A stretch of DNA of 64,000 nucleotides from Nitrospirillum viridazoti CBAmc. GTDB lineage: Bacteria; Pseudomonadota; Alphaproteobacteria; Azospirillales; Azospirillaceae. Of the stretch, positions 53,149 through 62,745 are shown one piece after another. Below the pieces are notes generated by a model. That model did no database searches, was not told where the DNA came from, and saw nothing but the letters and a program-made list of their open reading frames with translations. Location of the stretch: contig NZ_CP022112.1 in assembly GCF_000730165.1 (NCBI RefSeq), positions 1,404,001 through 1,468,000 of the forward strand. Reading direction: 5' to 3'. Numbering within the stretch: the first letter of the stretch is position 1; each line of letters opens with the position of its first letter. The translations under genes and the position numbers were made by a program.

Positions 53149-55182
53149 TTAGAACTTGTACGTGGCCGTGCCCCAGACACGCCGTTCGGCCTTAGGGGCC
53201 ACGGACAGCTGGGTGTGGTCCTGCAGCAGATTGCTGCCCGCCAGCGTCAGGGAGAAATCGTCGCTGACCTTGTAGGTGACGGCGGCCTGGGCCGTCAGGC
53301 CCGGGCTGACATCGTAAAGCCGGGTCACGCCGTAGGTGTTGAAGGCCTGATAGTCGGACCGCCACACCAGGAACAGGTCGGTGGTGAAGCGGCCGAAGTC
53401 ATAGCCGACGTTGCCCTTCACCGTGTTCTTGGGCGTGGACTTTTGGAAGTTGGCCGTAACCGTGCCCGGAACGAAGGTGAAGTTATCCGTGGGGTTCAAC
53501 CAATCCCATGAGGCGCTCCAGCGCACCGGCCCGATCTTGCCGCGCAGCTCGACCTCGGTGCCCCACTCAGAACTGCGCCCGAGATTGTCACCCAGGAGGA
53601 TGGTGGGATAACCGTTGATGAAGTGGATGTTCTGGAAGTTGATGGCCTTGAAGTCCTGGGTCTTCTGATACAGGACCGACACCTTGGCCGTGCCGCCTAT
53701 CGCCGCCACCGCCCGCTGGTATCCCACCTCGTAATTGGTCACCACGGTCGGGTTGAGCCGGGGGTTGCCCGTGATCTGCACGGAACCGGGGACAGGCTGA
53801 TTCGGCGCGTTGTTGCCCAGTTCGATCAGCGTGGGGGACTGAATGCCCCGGCCGGCGGTCAGCGTCACGGTATCATCCGCCGTCGGCCGCCAAACCATGC
53901 CGACATTGTATGAGAAGCTGTCGAAGCTGCGGTCGTAGTCGGCCTGCGTGAACGGCACGGGCGTGACCCCGTCATGGTTCAGCATGGTATGGTCCCACCG
54001 CCCAGCAACCGTCAGCGACAAAGTGTCGTCGATCTGCCAGTCGTACATGTTGGACAGGGCGAAATCCTGGTAGCCCGTGGTGGCGTTCTTGACCGGCGTG
54101 GAATCGATGCTGTTGTCGCGGTACTCCATCGCCACGCGCGTGGTCAGGGTCGGCGCCAGCTTCACCAGATCCTGCACCTGCACCACGGTGGTGTCGGTGG
54201 TGGTGGCGTAGGTGCCCGGAGCGCCGCCAGTGACATAGTGCAGGTTGAAATCCAGATGGTTGTTGTAGGCGGTGGCCTCGATCAGGCCCCAATCGGTATC
54301 GGCCTTGACCGTGCCCTTGTAGGAGTGGGTCTGGTAAATGCCCTGGTGCGGTTCCTGCAGCGCACCCACCTCAAACAGGTCGGCACGAGCCCAGGTACCC
54401 TCGAAGCCGGCTTGAACATTGGGTGTGATCTGGGCCAGGCTATCCAAAGACGCCGTGCGGCGCAGGGACTGGTTGTCCCGCAGATGGCGGACCAGCGCGT
54501 CTGAGGATGTCCCGTATTCGTCTATGTTCCAGCCGCCGGCGGACAGGCGCACACCGACCTTGTCGCCCAACTTCACGCTCTTGACGACGCTGACCTCCTT
54601 CTGGCCCTGGGAGCCCACCGTCACCTGGGCGGACCCTACATTGTCGTACAGCGGGTTGTAGGTGATGATGTTGACGACGCCGGAGACGGCGTTGAAGCCG
54701 AACAGCGCGGCCTGCGGGCCCTTCACCACCTCGATCTGGCGGATTTCCGCCAGTTGCACCGGGATGGCGGACCAGATGGTGACGCCGTAATGGTCCAGAT
54801 AGACCTGCCGGCCGTTCACCAGCACCAGCAGGCGCGGGTTGTTGCCCTGGTTGTAGCCGTCGACGCCGACATCGGCGCCGCTGACACCCCACGTCTCCAC
54901 GTCCACGCCGGCCACCCGGTTCAGGATGTCGGGGATGGTGCGGGCGCCGGAGCGGGCGATCTCATCCGCGCTGATGATGGTCATGGGGGCCGGCGCCTCG
55001 CTGGCGCGCTGCGGCTTGCCGGTGGCCGAGGTCGTCACCGCCTCGCCGAACAAATCTTCCAGCGACCCGTAGTTCATCGACTGGGCCTGCGCGCCGGACG
55101 CGAGGGCGACACCCAACAACATCAGTACAAGCCGGGACGGCGAACGCGCCAATTTTGACTTCAAGCACATGGTGTTTTTCAT
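53149..55182 (-). CDS. TonB-dependent receptor linked to signalling operon
   Basis: 677 residues from ATG 55182 (GGGG about 6 nt upstream; TTG 55194 is an alternative). Signal peptide about 1-33 (AQA). The plug domain has LEDLFGEAVTTSATGKPQ, IPDILNRVAGVDVETWG, LLVLVNGRQVYLDHYGVTIW and EIRQIEVVKGPQAALFGFNAVSGVVNIITYNP, the style of receptors encoded beside YfiR-like proteins. The barrel ends in Phe. Outer-membrane location; ligand unknown. First gene of the receptor/YfiR-like/chemoreceptor run. The AT-rich promoter zone is immediately upstream. Confidence 0.9.
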   Translation of the reverse strand: MKNTMCLKSKLARSPSRLVLMLLGVALASGAQAQSMNYGSLEDLFGEAVTTSATGKPQRASEAPAPMTIISADEIARSGARTIPDILNRVAGVDVETWGVSGADVGVDGYNQGNNPRLLVLVNGRQVYLDHYGVTIWSAIPVQLAEIRQIEVVKGPQAALFGFNAVSGVVNIITYNPLYDNVGSAQVTVGSQGQKEVSVVKSVKLGDKVGVRLSAGGWNIDEYGTSSDALVRHLRDNQSLRRTASLDSLAQITPNVQAGFEGTWARADLFEVGALQEPHQGIYQTHSYKGTVKADTDWGLIEATAYNNHLDFNLHYVTGGAPGTYATTTDTTVVQVQDLVKLAPTLTTRVAMEYRDNSIDSTPVKNATTGYQDFALSNMYDWQIDDTLSLTVAGRWDHTMLNHDGVTPVPFTQADYDRSFDSFSYNVGMVWRPTADDTVTLTAGRGIQSPTLIELGNNAPNQPVPGSVQITGNPRLNPTVVTNYEVGYQRAVAAIGGTAKVSVLYQKTQDFKAINFQNIHFINGYPTILLGDNLGRSSEWGTEVELRGKIGPVRWSASWDWLNPTDNFTFVPGTVTANFQKSTPKNTVKGNVGYDFGRFTTDLFLVWRSDYQAFNTYGVTRLYDVSPGLTAQAAVTYKVSDDFSLTLAGSNLLQDHTQLSVAPKAERRVWGTATYKF

Positions 55183-55547
55183 TTTTGACCCCAACTCACC
55201 CGAGACAAGACCAAGACGGATTGTTTCAGGTTAACTGGTTCACATGGCAAGCTGAGCAATCTATGCTTTTGGATATTATTAGGGGAATTTCTTATAAATA
55301 TTCTGTCATCAACTTTGCATTTACCATGTTTGATTAATTAATTCCCCGCATACCCATAATATATAAAATTTTATCGGTCGTATAATTTGAAGACCGCTAC
55401 TTGAGTATGTCGCCCGGTGGGTGGATTGGTGCCATGCGGGGACAGGCCTTCCGGCCGCGTCGGCTTCTTGCGAAAAAGGCATGTGGCGGCAAGGCCTTGG
55501 CAGGGGCGCCGCCAAGCGGCGCGTTCCCCTGGCCCGAAGGTTCCGGC
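55183..55547. other. AT-rich divergent promoter region
   Basis: About 365 bp between the TonB receptor and the MFS gene. The stretch 55255-55395 is the most AT-rich of the window and should carry both promoters. No gene is supported; a small frame across it (55155-55337) is not codon-biased. Confidence 0.5.
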
Positions 55548-56813
55548 ATGCCCAGCGATACACCCACCGCCACCGCCCCAGCGGCACGCGCGACCCAGAT
55601 TGGTAAAGACCTGCCCTATCTTGAGGTCGGCACCGCCGCCTACCGCCGGATGACGGCCATCCTATTCGTGGCGGGATTTTCCACCTTCGCCACGCTCTAT
55701 TGCGTGCAGCCGCTGCTGCCGGATTTCGTGCGCGCCTATGGTATCAGCCCACCGGGGGCCAGCCTGTCGCTGTCCGTCACCACGGCGGCGCTGGCCGTGG
55801 CCCTGCTGGTGGCCGGGGCCATCTCCGACCGCTCGGGGCGTAAGGGCATCATGGTGGCATCATTGGCCCTGTCCGGCGGCCTGGGCCTGGCCAGCGCACT
55901 GGCGCCCAGCTGGCCCCTGTTCCTGGTGCTGCGGGCCCTGGCCGGGCTGGCGCTGGGCGGACTGCCCGCCGTCGCCATGGCCTATGTGGCGGAAGAGGTG
56001 AACCCGAAATCCGCCGGCCTCACCATGGGCCTGTACATCGGCGGCACCGCCATGGGCGGCATGGCGGGCCGCATCCTGACCGTGCTGATCACCGACATTT
56101 CCAGCTGGCGGGTGGCGGTGGGTCTGGTGGGCGCGGTGGGCATCCTGGCCGCCCTCACCGTGGCCATGGCCCTGCCACCGTCACGCCATTTCCGCCAGCG
56201 CGAAGGGGGCCAAGGGATGAAAGGACTGTGGAGCGGCCTGACCGCCGCCTGGCGCCTGCACCTGTCGGACAGCGGACTGGTCGCCCTGTTCGCCACCGGC
56301 TTCCTGGCCATGGGGGCCTTCGTCACCGTGTTCAACTATGTCGGCTTCCGCCTGCAGGCGCCGCCCTTGAACGCACCCCCCGCCACGGTGGCCGTGCTGT
56401 TCCTGGTTTATGTCTTCGGCATCATCAGTTCGCCCCTGTTCGGCGGGCTGTCCAGCCGCTTCGGCCCCGGCCGGGTGCTGGTCGCGTCGGCCGTGCTGAT
56501 GCTGGCGGGCCTGGGCATCATGGACATCGCGCGGCTGGACACGCTGGCGCTGGGCCTGGGCCTGTTCACCTTCGCCTTCTTCGGCGTGCATTCGGTGGCA
56601 TCCGGCTGGATCGGCCTGCGCGCCCGCCAACACCGGGGCCAGGCCTCCGCCCTCTACCTGTTCGCCTATTATATGGGCTCTACCCTCGCCGGGACGGCCG
56701 GCGGCTTTTTCTGGCACGGCTGGGAATGGACCGGCATTACCCTGTTCGTGGGCGGGCTGCTGGGGCTGCTGATCCTGAATGCCCTGGGCCAGGCGGCCGG
56801 GCGCGCCGAATAG
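55548..56813 (+). CDS. MFS exporter, YnfM-like
   Basis: 421 residues from ATG 55548 with GAAGG 7 nt upstream; the earlier frame to 55401 is not family-like. Twelve hydrophobic segments. FSTFATLYCVQPLLPDFVRAYG at TM1, then AGAISDRSGRKGIMVASLAL (MFS loop 2-3), LRALAGLALGGLPAVAMAYVAEEV and GLYIGGTAMGGMAGR. This follows the YnfM branch of drug:H+ antiporters. Substrate unknown. Confidence 0.87.
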   Translation: MPSDTPTATAPAARATQIGKDLPYLEVGTAAYRRMTAILFVAGFSTFATLYCVQPLLPDFVRAYGISPPGASLSLSVTTAALAVALLVAGAISDRSGRKGIMVASLALSGGLGLASALAPSWPLFLVLRALAGLALGGLPAVAMAYVAEEVNPKSAGLTMGLYIGGTAMGGMAGRILTVLITDISSWRVAVGLVGAVGILAALTVAMALPPSRHFRQREGGQGMKGLWSGLTAAWRLHLSDSGLVALFATGFLAMGAFVTVFNYVGFRLQAPPLNAPPATVAVLFLVYVFGIISSPLFGGLSSRFGPGRVLVASAVLMLAGLGIMDIARLDTLALGLGLFTFAFFGVHSVASGWIGLRARQHRGQASALYLFAYYMGSTLAGTAGGFFWHGWEWTGITLFVGGLLGLLILNALGQAAGRAE

Positions 56814-56825
56814 AACAATATTTTT

Positions 56826-56879
56826 GTGTTGTATATCAGATATAACACGTTGACTTGAGTATATGTGTGCGGCCATACT
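56826..56879 (+). promoter_or_regulatory. Operator-like dyad and promoter before the esterase gene
   Basis: Dyad GTGTT-gt-ATAT-cag-ATAT-AACAC (56826-56848, two-base bulge) directly followed by -35 TTGACT (56850-56855) and, after 18 bp, CATACT (56874-56879) as a poor -10. The esterase ATG follows at 56912. The AT-rich stretch stands out from the surroundings. Confidence 0.5.
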
Positions 56880-56911
56880 GCGCTTCACGCGGTAATTCTC
56901 GTGAGGATGCC

Positions 56912-57916
56912 ATGGCCGCCAGCCCCGCCCATACCCCGCCCGATGATAGCGGTTTCTTCGTGCCGGATGACGTGCCCCCGGCCCTGGCCGATCTGCTGCG
57001 GGAGATTGGGCCGCCCCGGTACCGCGACGTGCCGCTGGACGCACTGCGGGCCGGCTATGTGGAAAGCCGCCGCCCCCTGGCACCGGAGCCGCCGGCCCTG
57101 GCATCGGTCATGGACCAGATCATTGGCGGGCCGGCCGGGCCCCTGCGGGTGCGCCTCTATCGCGCCAATTTCGGCTGGCGGCCGGTTCCAGCGCTGCTGT
57201 TCCTGCATGGCGGCGGCTGGACCATCGGCAATCTGGAAAGCCATGACACCCTGTGCCGCCAGGTGGCGGCGGCCTCCGGACACACCGTGGTGGCGGTGGA
57301 CTACCGCCTGGCACCGGAACATCCCTATCCCGCCGCCCTGGACGACGCCTGGGCCGCCCTGACCTGGCTGGCCGCCAGTGCCGAGCGCCTGGCCATCGAC
57401 CCGCTGGCCATCGGCGTGGCAGGTGACAGCGCCGGCGGCAACCTGGCCGCCGTGCTGGCGCTGAAGGCGCGGGACGAGGGCGGGCCGCACCTGAAGACCC
57501 AGGTGCTGATCTATCCCTGCACGGATCTCAACGCCGACCGCCCCTCCCACCACCGCCGCGCCAACGGCTATCTCATGAGCCGGGAGCAATACCTGTGGTA
57601 CGTGGATAACTACGTGAACGGCGCCGATCGCAATGACTGGCGCCTGTCGCCCCTTCTGGCCGACAGCCTGGCCGGGTTGCCGCCCGCCGTCATCCTGACC
57701 GCCGGCCTGGACGTATTGCAGGATGAGGGGCGGGAGTACGCCGCCCGCCTGGCCGGCAGCGGGGTGCCCGTGTTGCACACCGTCTATCCCGACATGGTGC
57801 ACGGCTTCATCACCCTGGGCGGCCGCCTGCCCCAGGCGCAAAAGGCGGTGGCCGATATCGCCAAGGGACTGGCATCCTTCGACATTTACAATTTCATCGA
57901 CGGCGCGGGGATTTGA
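56912..57916 (+). CDS. Alpha/beta hydrolase, hormone-sensitive-lipase family esterase
   Basis: 334 residues from ATG 56912 (GAGGA about 6 nt upstream). Oxyanion motif LFLHGGGWTIGN, DYRLAPEHPYPAALDDAW, nucleophile Ser173 in GDSAGGN, acid in ILTAGLDVLQDEG (Asp) and His in MVHGFITLGG. All are features of bacterial HSL-type esterases, which cleave short acyl esters. No signal peptide. The ybaK-like gene follows after 34 bp, probably in the same transcript. Confidence 0.93.
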   Translation: MAASPAHTPPDDSGFFVPDDVPPALADLLREIGPPRYRDVPLDALRAGYVESRRPLAPEPPALASVMDQIIGGPAGPLRVRLYRANFGWRPVPALLFLHGGGWTIGNLESHDTLCRQVAAASGHTVVAVDYRLAPEHPYPAALDDAWAALTWLAASAERLAIDPLAIGVAGDSAGGNLAAVLALKARDEGGPHLKTQVLIYPCTDLNADRPSHHRRANGYLMSREQYLWYVDNYVNGADRNDWRLSPLLADSLAGLPPAVILTAGLDVLQDEGREYAARLAGSGVPVLHTVYPDMVHGFITLGGRLPQAQKAVADIAKGLASFDIYNFIDGAGI

Positions 57917-57950
57917 TACGCTGCCCCCGACCGAAGGGGGATGAGGAACC

Positions 57951-58436
57951 ATGGCGACCAAGGGAACACCGGCGGTGCGCGCGGTAGAGGCGGCGGGCGT
58001 GGCCTATCGCCTGCTGGAATATGACTACGACCCCAACGCCGCCGCCATCGGCCTGGCCGCGGCGGAAGCGCTGGGGCTGGATCCCGCCCTGGTCTACAAG
58101 ACCCTGGTCTGCCAGTTGGAGGGCGGGCCGGGGGGGCTGGCCTGCGCCATCATCCCGGCCGGGGCGCGCCTGGACCTGAAGGCGCTGGCGGCGGCGGCCA
58201 AGGCCAAGAAGTCGGACCTGGCACCCCAGGCGGTGGCGGAGCGCAGCAGCGGCTATGTCGTGGGCGGCATCAGTCCCCTGGGCCAACGGCGCACGCTGCC
58301 CACCTTCCTGGACCGGTCGGCGGAAGCATTGGCTGAAATCATTGTGAACGGCGGCCGCCGGGGCCTGCAACTGGCACTGGCCCCCGCTGACCTGGTCAAG
58401 GCCGCCAATGCGCGGTGGGCCGACATCACGGCCTGA
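57951..58436 (+). CDS. ybaK: Cys-tRNA(Pro) deacylase
   Basis: 161 residues, standard YbaK length, with GAGGA 5 nt before the ATG. Editing-domain features: VYKTLVCQLEGG, AIIPAGARLDLKALAAAAKAKKSDLA, SGYVVGGISPLGQRRTLPTFLD and the final NGGRRGLQLALAPADLV. Removes cysteine mischarged on tRNA(Pro). Its last codons overlap a short coding-like fragment on the same strand. Confidence 0.93.
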   Translation: MATKGTPAVRAVEAAGVAYRLLEYDYDPNAAAIGLAAAEALGLDPALVYKTLVCQLEGGPGGLACAIIPAGARLDLKALAAAAKAKKSDLAPQAVAERSSGYVVGGISPLGQRRTLPTFLDRSAEALAEIIVNGGRRGLQLALAPADLVKAANARWADITA

Positions 58437-58576
58437 TCCCAACCTTACGCCCCGTTGCCAAAGCCGGCGCCCAGCCCGAGGCGCACCTGGAGACCCGTCA
58501 GCGCATCGACATCCCCAACCCCGTTCAGTCGCCGGAGACGGCCGCCCTGCCGGACAAGTACGGGTTCGGGCATTAG
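58415..58576 (+). pseudogene. Short coding-like fragment, possible gene remnant
   Basis: Frame GTG 58415 to TAG 58574, 53 codons. From about codon 14 onward, almost every third position is G or C, as in real genes here. The product ends IDIPNPVQSPETAALPDKYGF, which reads like the C-terminus of a protein. It overlaps the end of ybaK and meets the cobC stop. I do not recognise it. It could be the remaining tail of a disrupted gene or a small gene. Confidence 0.3.
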
Positions 58577-59589
58577 GACGCCGCCAGCGCCGCCCCCAGC
58601 CGGTCCAGCACACCCCGGTCGGCTGCCAGGCCCAGACGCAGCCAGCCCTGGCAGCCGGCATGTTCCGGGAAGGGTCGGGTCCACAGCCCGGCACATGCCA
58701 GATGCCGCCAGAGCGCGGCGGCGTCACCGGCATCCCCCAGCCGATACAGCGCCGTGCCGCCGATGACGCGCAGGCCACCGGCCCGCAGCACGCCGTCCAG
58801 CGCGTCCGCCGCCGCCGCCAGCCGGCGCCGGGTGGCAGCCTGCCAGTCCAGGTCCGCCAGTGCCACCGCGCCCACCGCCAGGGCGGGGCCGCTGACCGCC
58901 CATGACCCCAACGCCAGACGCACCGCGTCCAGCAGCGCCGGCGGCGCCAGGACGAAACCCAAACGCACGCCGCCCAGGCCGAAGAACTTGCCGAAGGATC
59001 GCAGGATGACCAGCCCCAGCGCGCCGGCGTGGCGACAGAGGCTGCGGGCGGGATCAAGGTCGGCATAGGCCTCGTCCACCACCAGCCAGCCGCCGCGCGC
59101 CGCCAGCCGTGCCGCCCAGTCCAGCAATGCTTCCGCGTCCCAGGTGCGGCCATCGGGATTGTTGGGATTGCACAGCACCACCACATCGGCCGCGTCCACC
59201 GCATCCCCGGGTACCGTCACGGCGCGCACGGCATGGCCGGCGGCGGCCCAGGCGCGGGCGTGGTCGCCATAGGTGGGGCCGACGATGGCAACCTCCCCGG
59301 TGGCGCGCAGACGCGGCAGGGTCTGGATCAGCAGTTCCGATCCCGGTGCCGCCACCAGGCTGTCCGGCGCCGGCGCGCCATAAGCCATGGCCGCCGCCGC
59401 CAGCAGCGCCTGCAGGCCACCGCGCGTGGGTAGGGCCGTCCAGGCCGCGGGCGGGATGGCGGGCAAGGGATAGGGCCAGGGGTTGATGCCGGTGCTGAGA
59501 TCGACCCAGGGCCCGGGCGCATCGGGGAACAGGGCCGCCGCCTGGGTCAGGTCACCGCCATGACGGATCTGGATTTCGGCCGTCATCAT
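58573..59589 (-). CDS. cobC: Threonine-phosphate decarboxylase of cobalamin synthesis
   Basis: 338 residues, PLP-dependent class I/II aminotransferase fold. N-terminal RHGGDLTQAAALFPDAPGPWVDLSTGINPWPYP is the signature of CobC/CobD-type L-threonine-O-3-phosphate decarboxylases. PLP-site regions NPNNPDG, VVDEAYADLDP and the Lys in LRSFGKFFGLGGVRLGF. Makes (R)-1-amino-2-propanol phosphate for CbiB. Divergent from cbiB, with only 17 bp between the two start codons. Confidence 0.93.
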   Translation of the reverse strand: MMTAEIQIRHGGDLTQAAALFPDAPGPWVDLSTGINPWPYPLPAIPPAAWTALPTRGGLQALLAAAAMAYGAPAPDSLVAAPGSELLIQTLPRLRATGEVAIVGPTYGDHARAWAAAGHAVRAVTVPGDAVDAADVVVLCNPNNPDGRTWDAEALLDWAARLAARGGWLVVDEAYADLDPARSLCRHAGALGLVILRSFGKFFGLGGVRLGFVLAPPALLDAVRLALGSWAVSGPALAVGAVALADLDWQAATRRRLAAAADALDGVLRAGGLRVIGGTALYRLGDAGDAAALWRHLACAGLWTRPFPEHAGCQGWLRLGLAADRGVLDRLGAALAAS

Positions 59590-59606
59590 GCTAAACCCCA
59601 GACATC

Positions 59607-60596
59607 ATGAGCGTCTTCCCCACCCTCTACCCCGGCCTGCCCTGGCTGGCCCTGGCCGCCCTGGCGCTGGAGGCCCTGCTGGGCTATCCCGACGCCCTGT
59701 ATGCCCGCATCCGGCATCCGGTGGTGTGGATCGGCGCCCTGATCGGCCGGCTGGACCGCGCCTGGAACCAGGAGGAACGGCCGGCGGCTTGGCGCAAGGC
59801 GGCCGGCATCGCGGCCGAACTGGTGCTGGTGGGGGTGGCGCTGGCTGCCGGCGTCTTGCTGCAGTCCCTGCTGGCGCGCCTGGGTGGCCTTTGGGGAACC
59901 CTGGCGACGGGCCTGGTGGCCGGCACCCTGCTGGCCCAGCGCAGCCTGCACCGTTTCGTCGGCGCCGTGCCGCGCGCCGTGCGCCAGCGCGGGCTGGAGG
60001 GCGGGCGGGAGGCGGTATCCCACATCGTCGGTCGCAACCCGGCCAGCCTGGATGAGGCCGGCGTGGCCCGCGCGGCCATCGAAAGCCTGGCGGAGAATTT
60101 CTCCGACGGGGTGGTGGCGCCGGCCTTCTGGCTGGCGGTGGGGGGACTGCCGGGATTGCTGGCGTACAAGGCCATCAACACCGCCGACAGCATGGTGGGG
60201 CACCGCACGCCCCGGCATGAGGCCTATGGCTGGGCAGCGGCCCGGCTGGACGATGTGGTGAACCTGCCGGCCTCGCGCCTGACGGCCTTGCTGCTGACGT
60301 GCGCGGCCTGGACGCGCGGGCCCGGGCAGGCCAAGGCGGCGCTGTCCGCCGTCCGCCGCGATGCCGGCCACCACCGCAGCCCCAACGCCGGCTGGCCGGA
60401 GGCCGCCATGGCGGGCGCCCTGGGCCTGCGCCTGGCGGGCCCCCGCACTTATGGCGACGTGCGGGTGGACGACCACTGGATGGGTGACGGCCGGGCCGAG
60501 GCCACCGCCGCCGACATCGATGCCGGCCTCAGCCTCTACCGCCGCAGCCTGGCCCTGCTGTGGGGTTTGGCGCTGGTGCTGGCCTGGGTGCTCTAG
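59607..60596 (+). CDS. cbiB: Adenosylcobinamide-phosphate synthase
   Basis: 329 residues (cobD in the aerobic-pathway naming). Membrane protein with HPVVWIGALIGRLDRAWNQ near the N-terminus and the family signature VGRNPASLDEAGVARAAIESLAENFSDGVVAPAFW (about 138-172), then NTADSMVGHRTPRHEAYGWAAARLDDVVN. Joins aminopropanol phosphate, made by CobC, to adenosylcobyric acid. Convergent with bluB with a 5-bp gap. Confidence 0.94.
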   Translation: MSVFPTLYPGLPWLALAALALEALLGYPDALYARIRHPVVWIGALIGRLDRAWNQEERPAAWRKAAGIAAELVLVGVALAAGVLLQSLLARLGGLWGTLATGLVAGTLLAQRSLHRFVGAVPRAVRQRGLEGGREAVSHIVGRNPASLDEAGVARAAIESLAENFSDGVVAPAFWLAVGGLPGLLAYKAINTADSMVGHRTPRHEAYGWAAARLDDVVNLPASRLTALLLTCAAWTRGPGQAKAALSAVRRDAGHHRSPNAGWPEAAMAGALGLRLAGPRTYGDVRVDDHWMGDGRAEATAADIDAGLSLYRRSLALLWGLALVLAWVL

Positions 60597-60601
60597 CGTT
60601 T

Positions 60602-61255
60602 TCATCTCTGAAACAGCACGTCGGACAGCGGATGCCGCTGTTCCCAATGGACGCGTTCCAGTTCGGGCACGTCGTCCGGCTCGGCGGGATAGCCGATGCA
60701 GAGATAGCCCACCAGGCGCCACTCGGCCGGCACTGCCAGCAGGCCATTCATCACCTCCGGCTGCAGGATGGAAACCCAGCCCAGGCCGATCCCCTCCACC
60801 CGCGCCGCCAGCCACAGCGTCTGGATGGCCGCCACGGCGGAATAGGCCAGGGTCTCCGGCATGGTGCGACGGCCCAGGCCTGCGCCCTGCGCCGGGTCGG
60901 GGTCGACGAACACCGCCAGGTGGCAGGGCGCCTCCCGCAAACCCGCGAGCTTCAGGCTGGCGTAGAGGCGGGCGCGGTCCGGCCCCTGGGCCGCCAGCGC
61001 CGCGGCGTTGCAGCGCTCGAACTCCGCCCGCACGGCGTCGCGGCGGGCGGGATCATCCACGCGGACGAAACGCCAGGGCTGGCTGAGTCCCACGGACGGC
61101 GCCAGGCAGGCCAGATCCAGCAGGCATTCCAGCAGGCCGTCCGGCAGAGGGTCGGTACGGAAGCGCCGCACGTCGCGCCGCCAGACCAGCAGGTCCCGGA
61201 AATGGGACCGGAAGTCTGCGTCGAAGTCGGGGCACGGCCTGTCGGGGGCGGTCAT
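60602..61255 (-). CDS. bluB: 5,6-Dimethylbenzimidazole synthase
   Basis: 217 residues. Nitroreductase-like flavin enzyme with [34 protein letters not shown] and [12 protein letters not shown], the BluB form. Breaks down reduced FMN with oxygen to make the lower ligand of cobalamin, which shows an aerobic pathway. ATG overlaps the cobQ stop (ATGA), so it is translated in the cobU-cobO-cobQ-bluB operon. Confidence 0.93.
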   Translation of the reverse strand: MTAPDRPCPDFDADFRSHFRDLLVWRRDVRRFRTDPLPDGLLECLLDLACLAPSVGLSQPWRFVRVDDPARRDAVRAEFERCNAAALAAQGPDRARLYASLKLAGLREAPCHLAVFVDPDPAQGAGLGRRTMPETLAYSAVAAIQTLWLAARVEGIGLGWVSILQPEVMNGLLAVPAEWRLVGYLCIGYPAEPDDVPELERVHWEQRHPLSDVLFQR

Positions 61256-62745
61256 CGGCTGATGGCCCAGAGCGCGTCGAGATCCAGGTGGCGTTCGGCG
61301 GCCATGGCCAGGTCATCCAGCGCCGCCTCCACCGTGCCGTCGTAACTATCGAGGCCGGGGGCCACGTTCCATCGCCGCAGCCAGGCCGCCCGCTGGGCGT
61401 CATGGCCGAACAGGCCGTGGACATAGGTGCCGGCGACGCGGCCATCAAGGCTGACCGCCCCTTCCGCCACCATGCCGCCGCCCTCGGTGTCCAGATGCAG
61501 CAGCGGCCGGGCGCTATCCGGCCCCTGGGTCACGCCCAGATGCATCTCATAGCCCGTGAGGGCCGACCCGCTGGCGGCATCACGGCCCGTCACCGCCCGC
61601 AGGGTCTTGGCTGGGGCCAGCACGGTTTCCACGTCCAGGTAGCCCAGGCCGGCGGCGGTGCCGGGCGCCCCCTCGATGCCGTCGGGGTCGGCCACGGTGC
61701 GGCCCAGCATCTGATAGCCGCCACACAGGCCCAGTACCCAACCACCCCGGCGCACGTGGCCCGCCAGGTCGATGTCCCACCCCTGCGCGCGGAAGAAGGC
61801 CAGGTCGGCCAGCGTCGCCTTGGATCCGGGCAGGATGACGCCGTGGGCGTCGCCCGGCAGGGGCCGGCCGGGGGGCACCATCGCCACCGTCACGCCCGGC
61901 TCCAGCCGCAGGGGGTCGAGGTCGTCGAAATTGGCGATGCGCGACAGCATGGGCACGGCAATGCGCAAGGGCCCACCGGAGGCGCGTTTCGCCCAGTGGG
62001 CCAAGTCCATGCCGTCCTCGGCCGGCAGGCGGGCCGCCGCCGGCTGGTGCGGCATGACGCCGAAGCAGGGCCAGCTGGTGCGGGCCTCGATCTCCGTCAC
62101 GCCCTTTTCGAACAGGCGGACGTCGCCGCGGAACTTGTTGATGAGGAAGCCGCGGATCTGGGCGCGATCCTCCACGTCCAGCACGCGATGGGTGCCCACC
62201 AGGCTGGCGATGACGCCGCCCCGGTCGATGTCGCCGGCCAATACCACCGGCACGCCGGCCGCACGGGCGAAGCCCATGTTGGCGATGTCGCCGGCGCGCA
62301 GGTTGGTTTCCGCCGGGCTGCCCGCCCCCTCCACCACCACCAGGTCGCACTCCCCCCGCAGGCGGTGGAAGCTTTCCAGCACGGCCGGCAGCAGTTCGCC
62401 CTTGCGGCGCTGATAGGCCGAGGCCTCGGCATTGCCCAACACGCGCCCGCGCAGCACCAGTTGCGCGCCCACGTCCGTCTGCGGCTTCAGCAGCACCGGG
62501 TTCATGTCCACCGAGGGTGCCAGACCGCAGGCGCGGGCCTGCAGCGCCTGGGCGCGGCCGATCTCCCCCCCGTCCGGCGTCACGGCGGCGTTGTTGGACA
62601 TGTTCTGCGGCTTGAACGGGCGCACCCGCAGGCCGCGCCGCGTGTAGGCCCGGGCCAATGCCGCCACCAGCAGCGACTTGCCCACGTCCGAACCGGTGCC
62701 CTGGATCATCAGGGCGCGGGCGCCCCCGGCGGTACGGTCGGCCAT
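61252..62745 (-). CDS. cobQ: Cobyric acid synthase
   Basis: 497 residues from ATG 62745. Dethiobiotin-synthetase-like ATPase domain with [19 protein letters not shown] (P-loop) and [13 protein letters not shown]-terminal glutaminase domain with [13 protein letters not shown] (catalytic Cys) and the His in GTYVHGLFG. Amidates adenosylcobyrinic acid a,c-diamide at four sites. Its start overlaps the cobO stop by one base (TGATG), and its stop overlaps the bluB start. Confidence 0.95.
   Translation of the reverse strand: MADRTAGGARALMIQGTGSDVGKSLLVAALARAYTRRGLRVRPFKPQNMSNNAAVTPDGGEIGRAQALQARACGLAPSVDMNPVLLKPQTDVGAQLVLRGRVLGNAEASAYQRRKGELLPAVLESFHRLRGECDLVVVEGAGSPAETNLRAGDIANMGFARAAGVPVVLAGDIDRGGVIASLVGTHRVLDVEDRAQIRGFLINKFRGDVRLFEKGVTEIEARTSWPCFGVMPHQPAAARLPAEDGMDLAHWAKRASGGPLRIAVPMLSRIANFDDLDPLRLEPGVTVAMVPPGRPLPGDAHGVILPGSKATLADLAFFRAQGWDIDLAGHVRRGGWVLGLCGGYQMLGRTVADPDGIEGAPGTAAGLGYLDVETVLAPAKTLRAVTGRDAASGSALTGYEMHLGVTQGPDSARPLLHLDTEGGGMVAEGAVSLDGRVAGTYVHGLFGHDAQRAAWLRRWNVAPGLDSYDGTVEAALDDLAMAAERHLDLDALWAISR

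Noticed and set aside
55155-55337. Small plus-strand frame across the AT-rich region before the MFS gene
   Set aside because: Base composition is that of a promoter region and the codon-position G/C pattern of real genes is missing.
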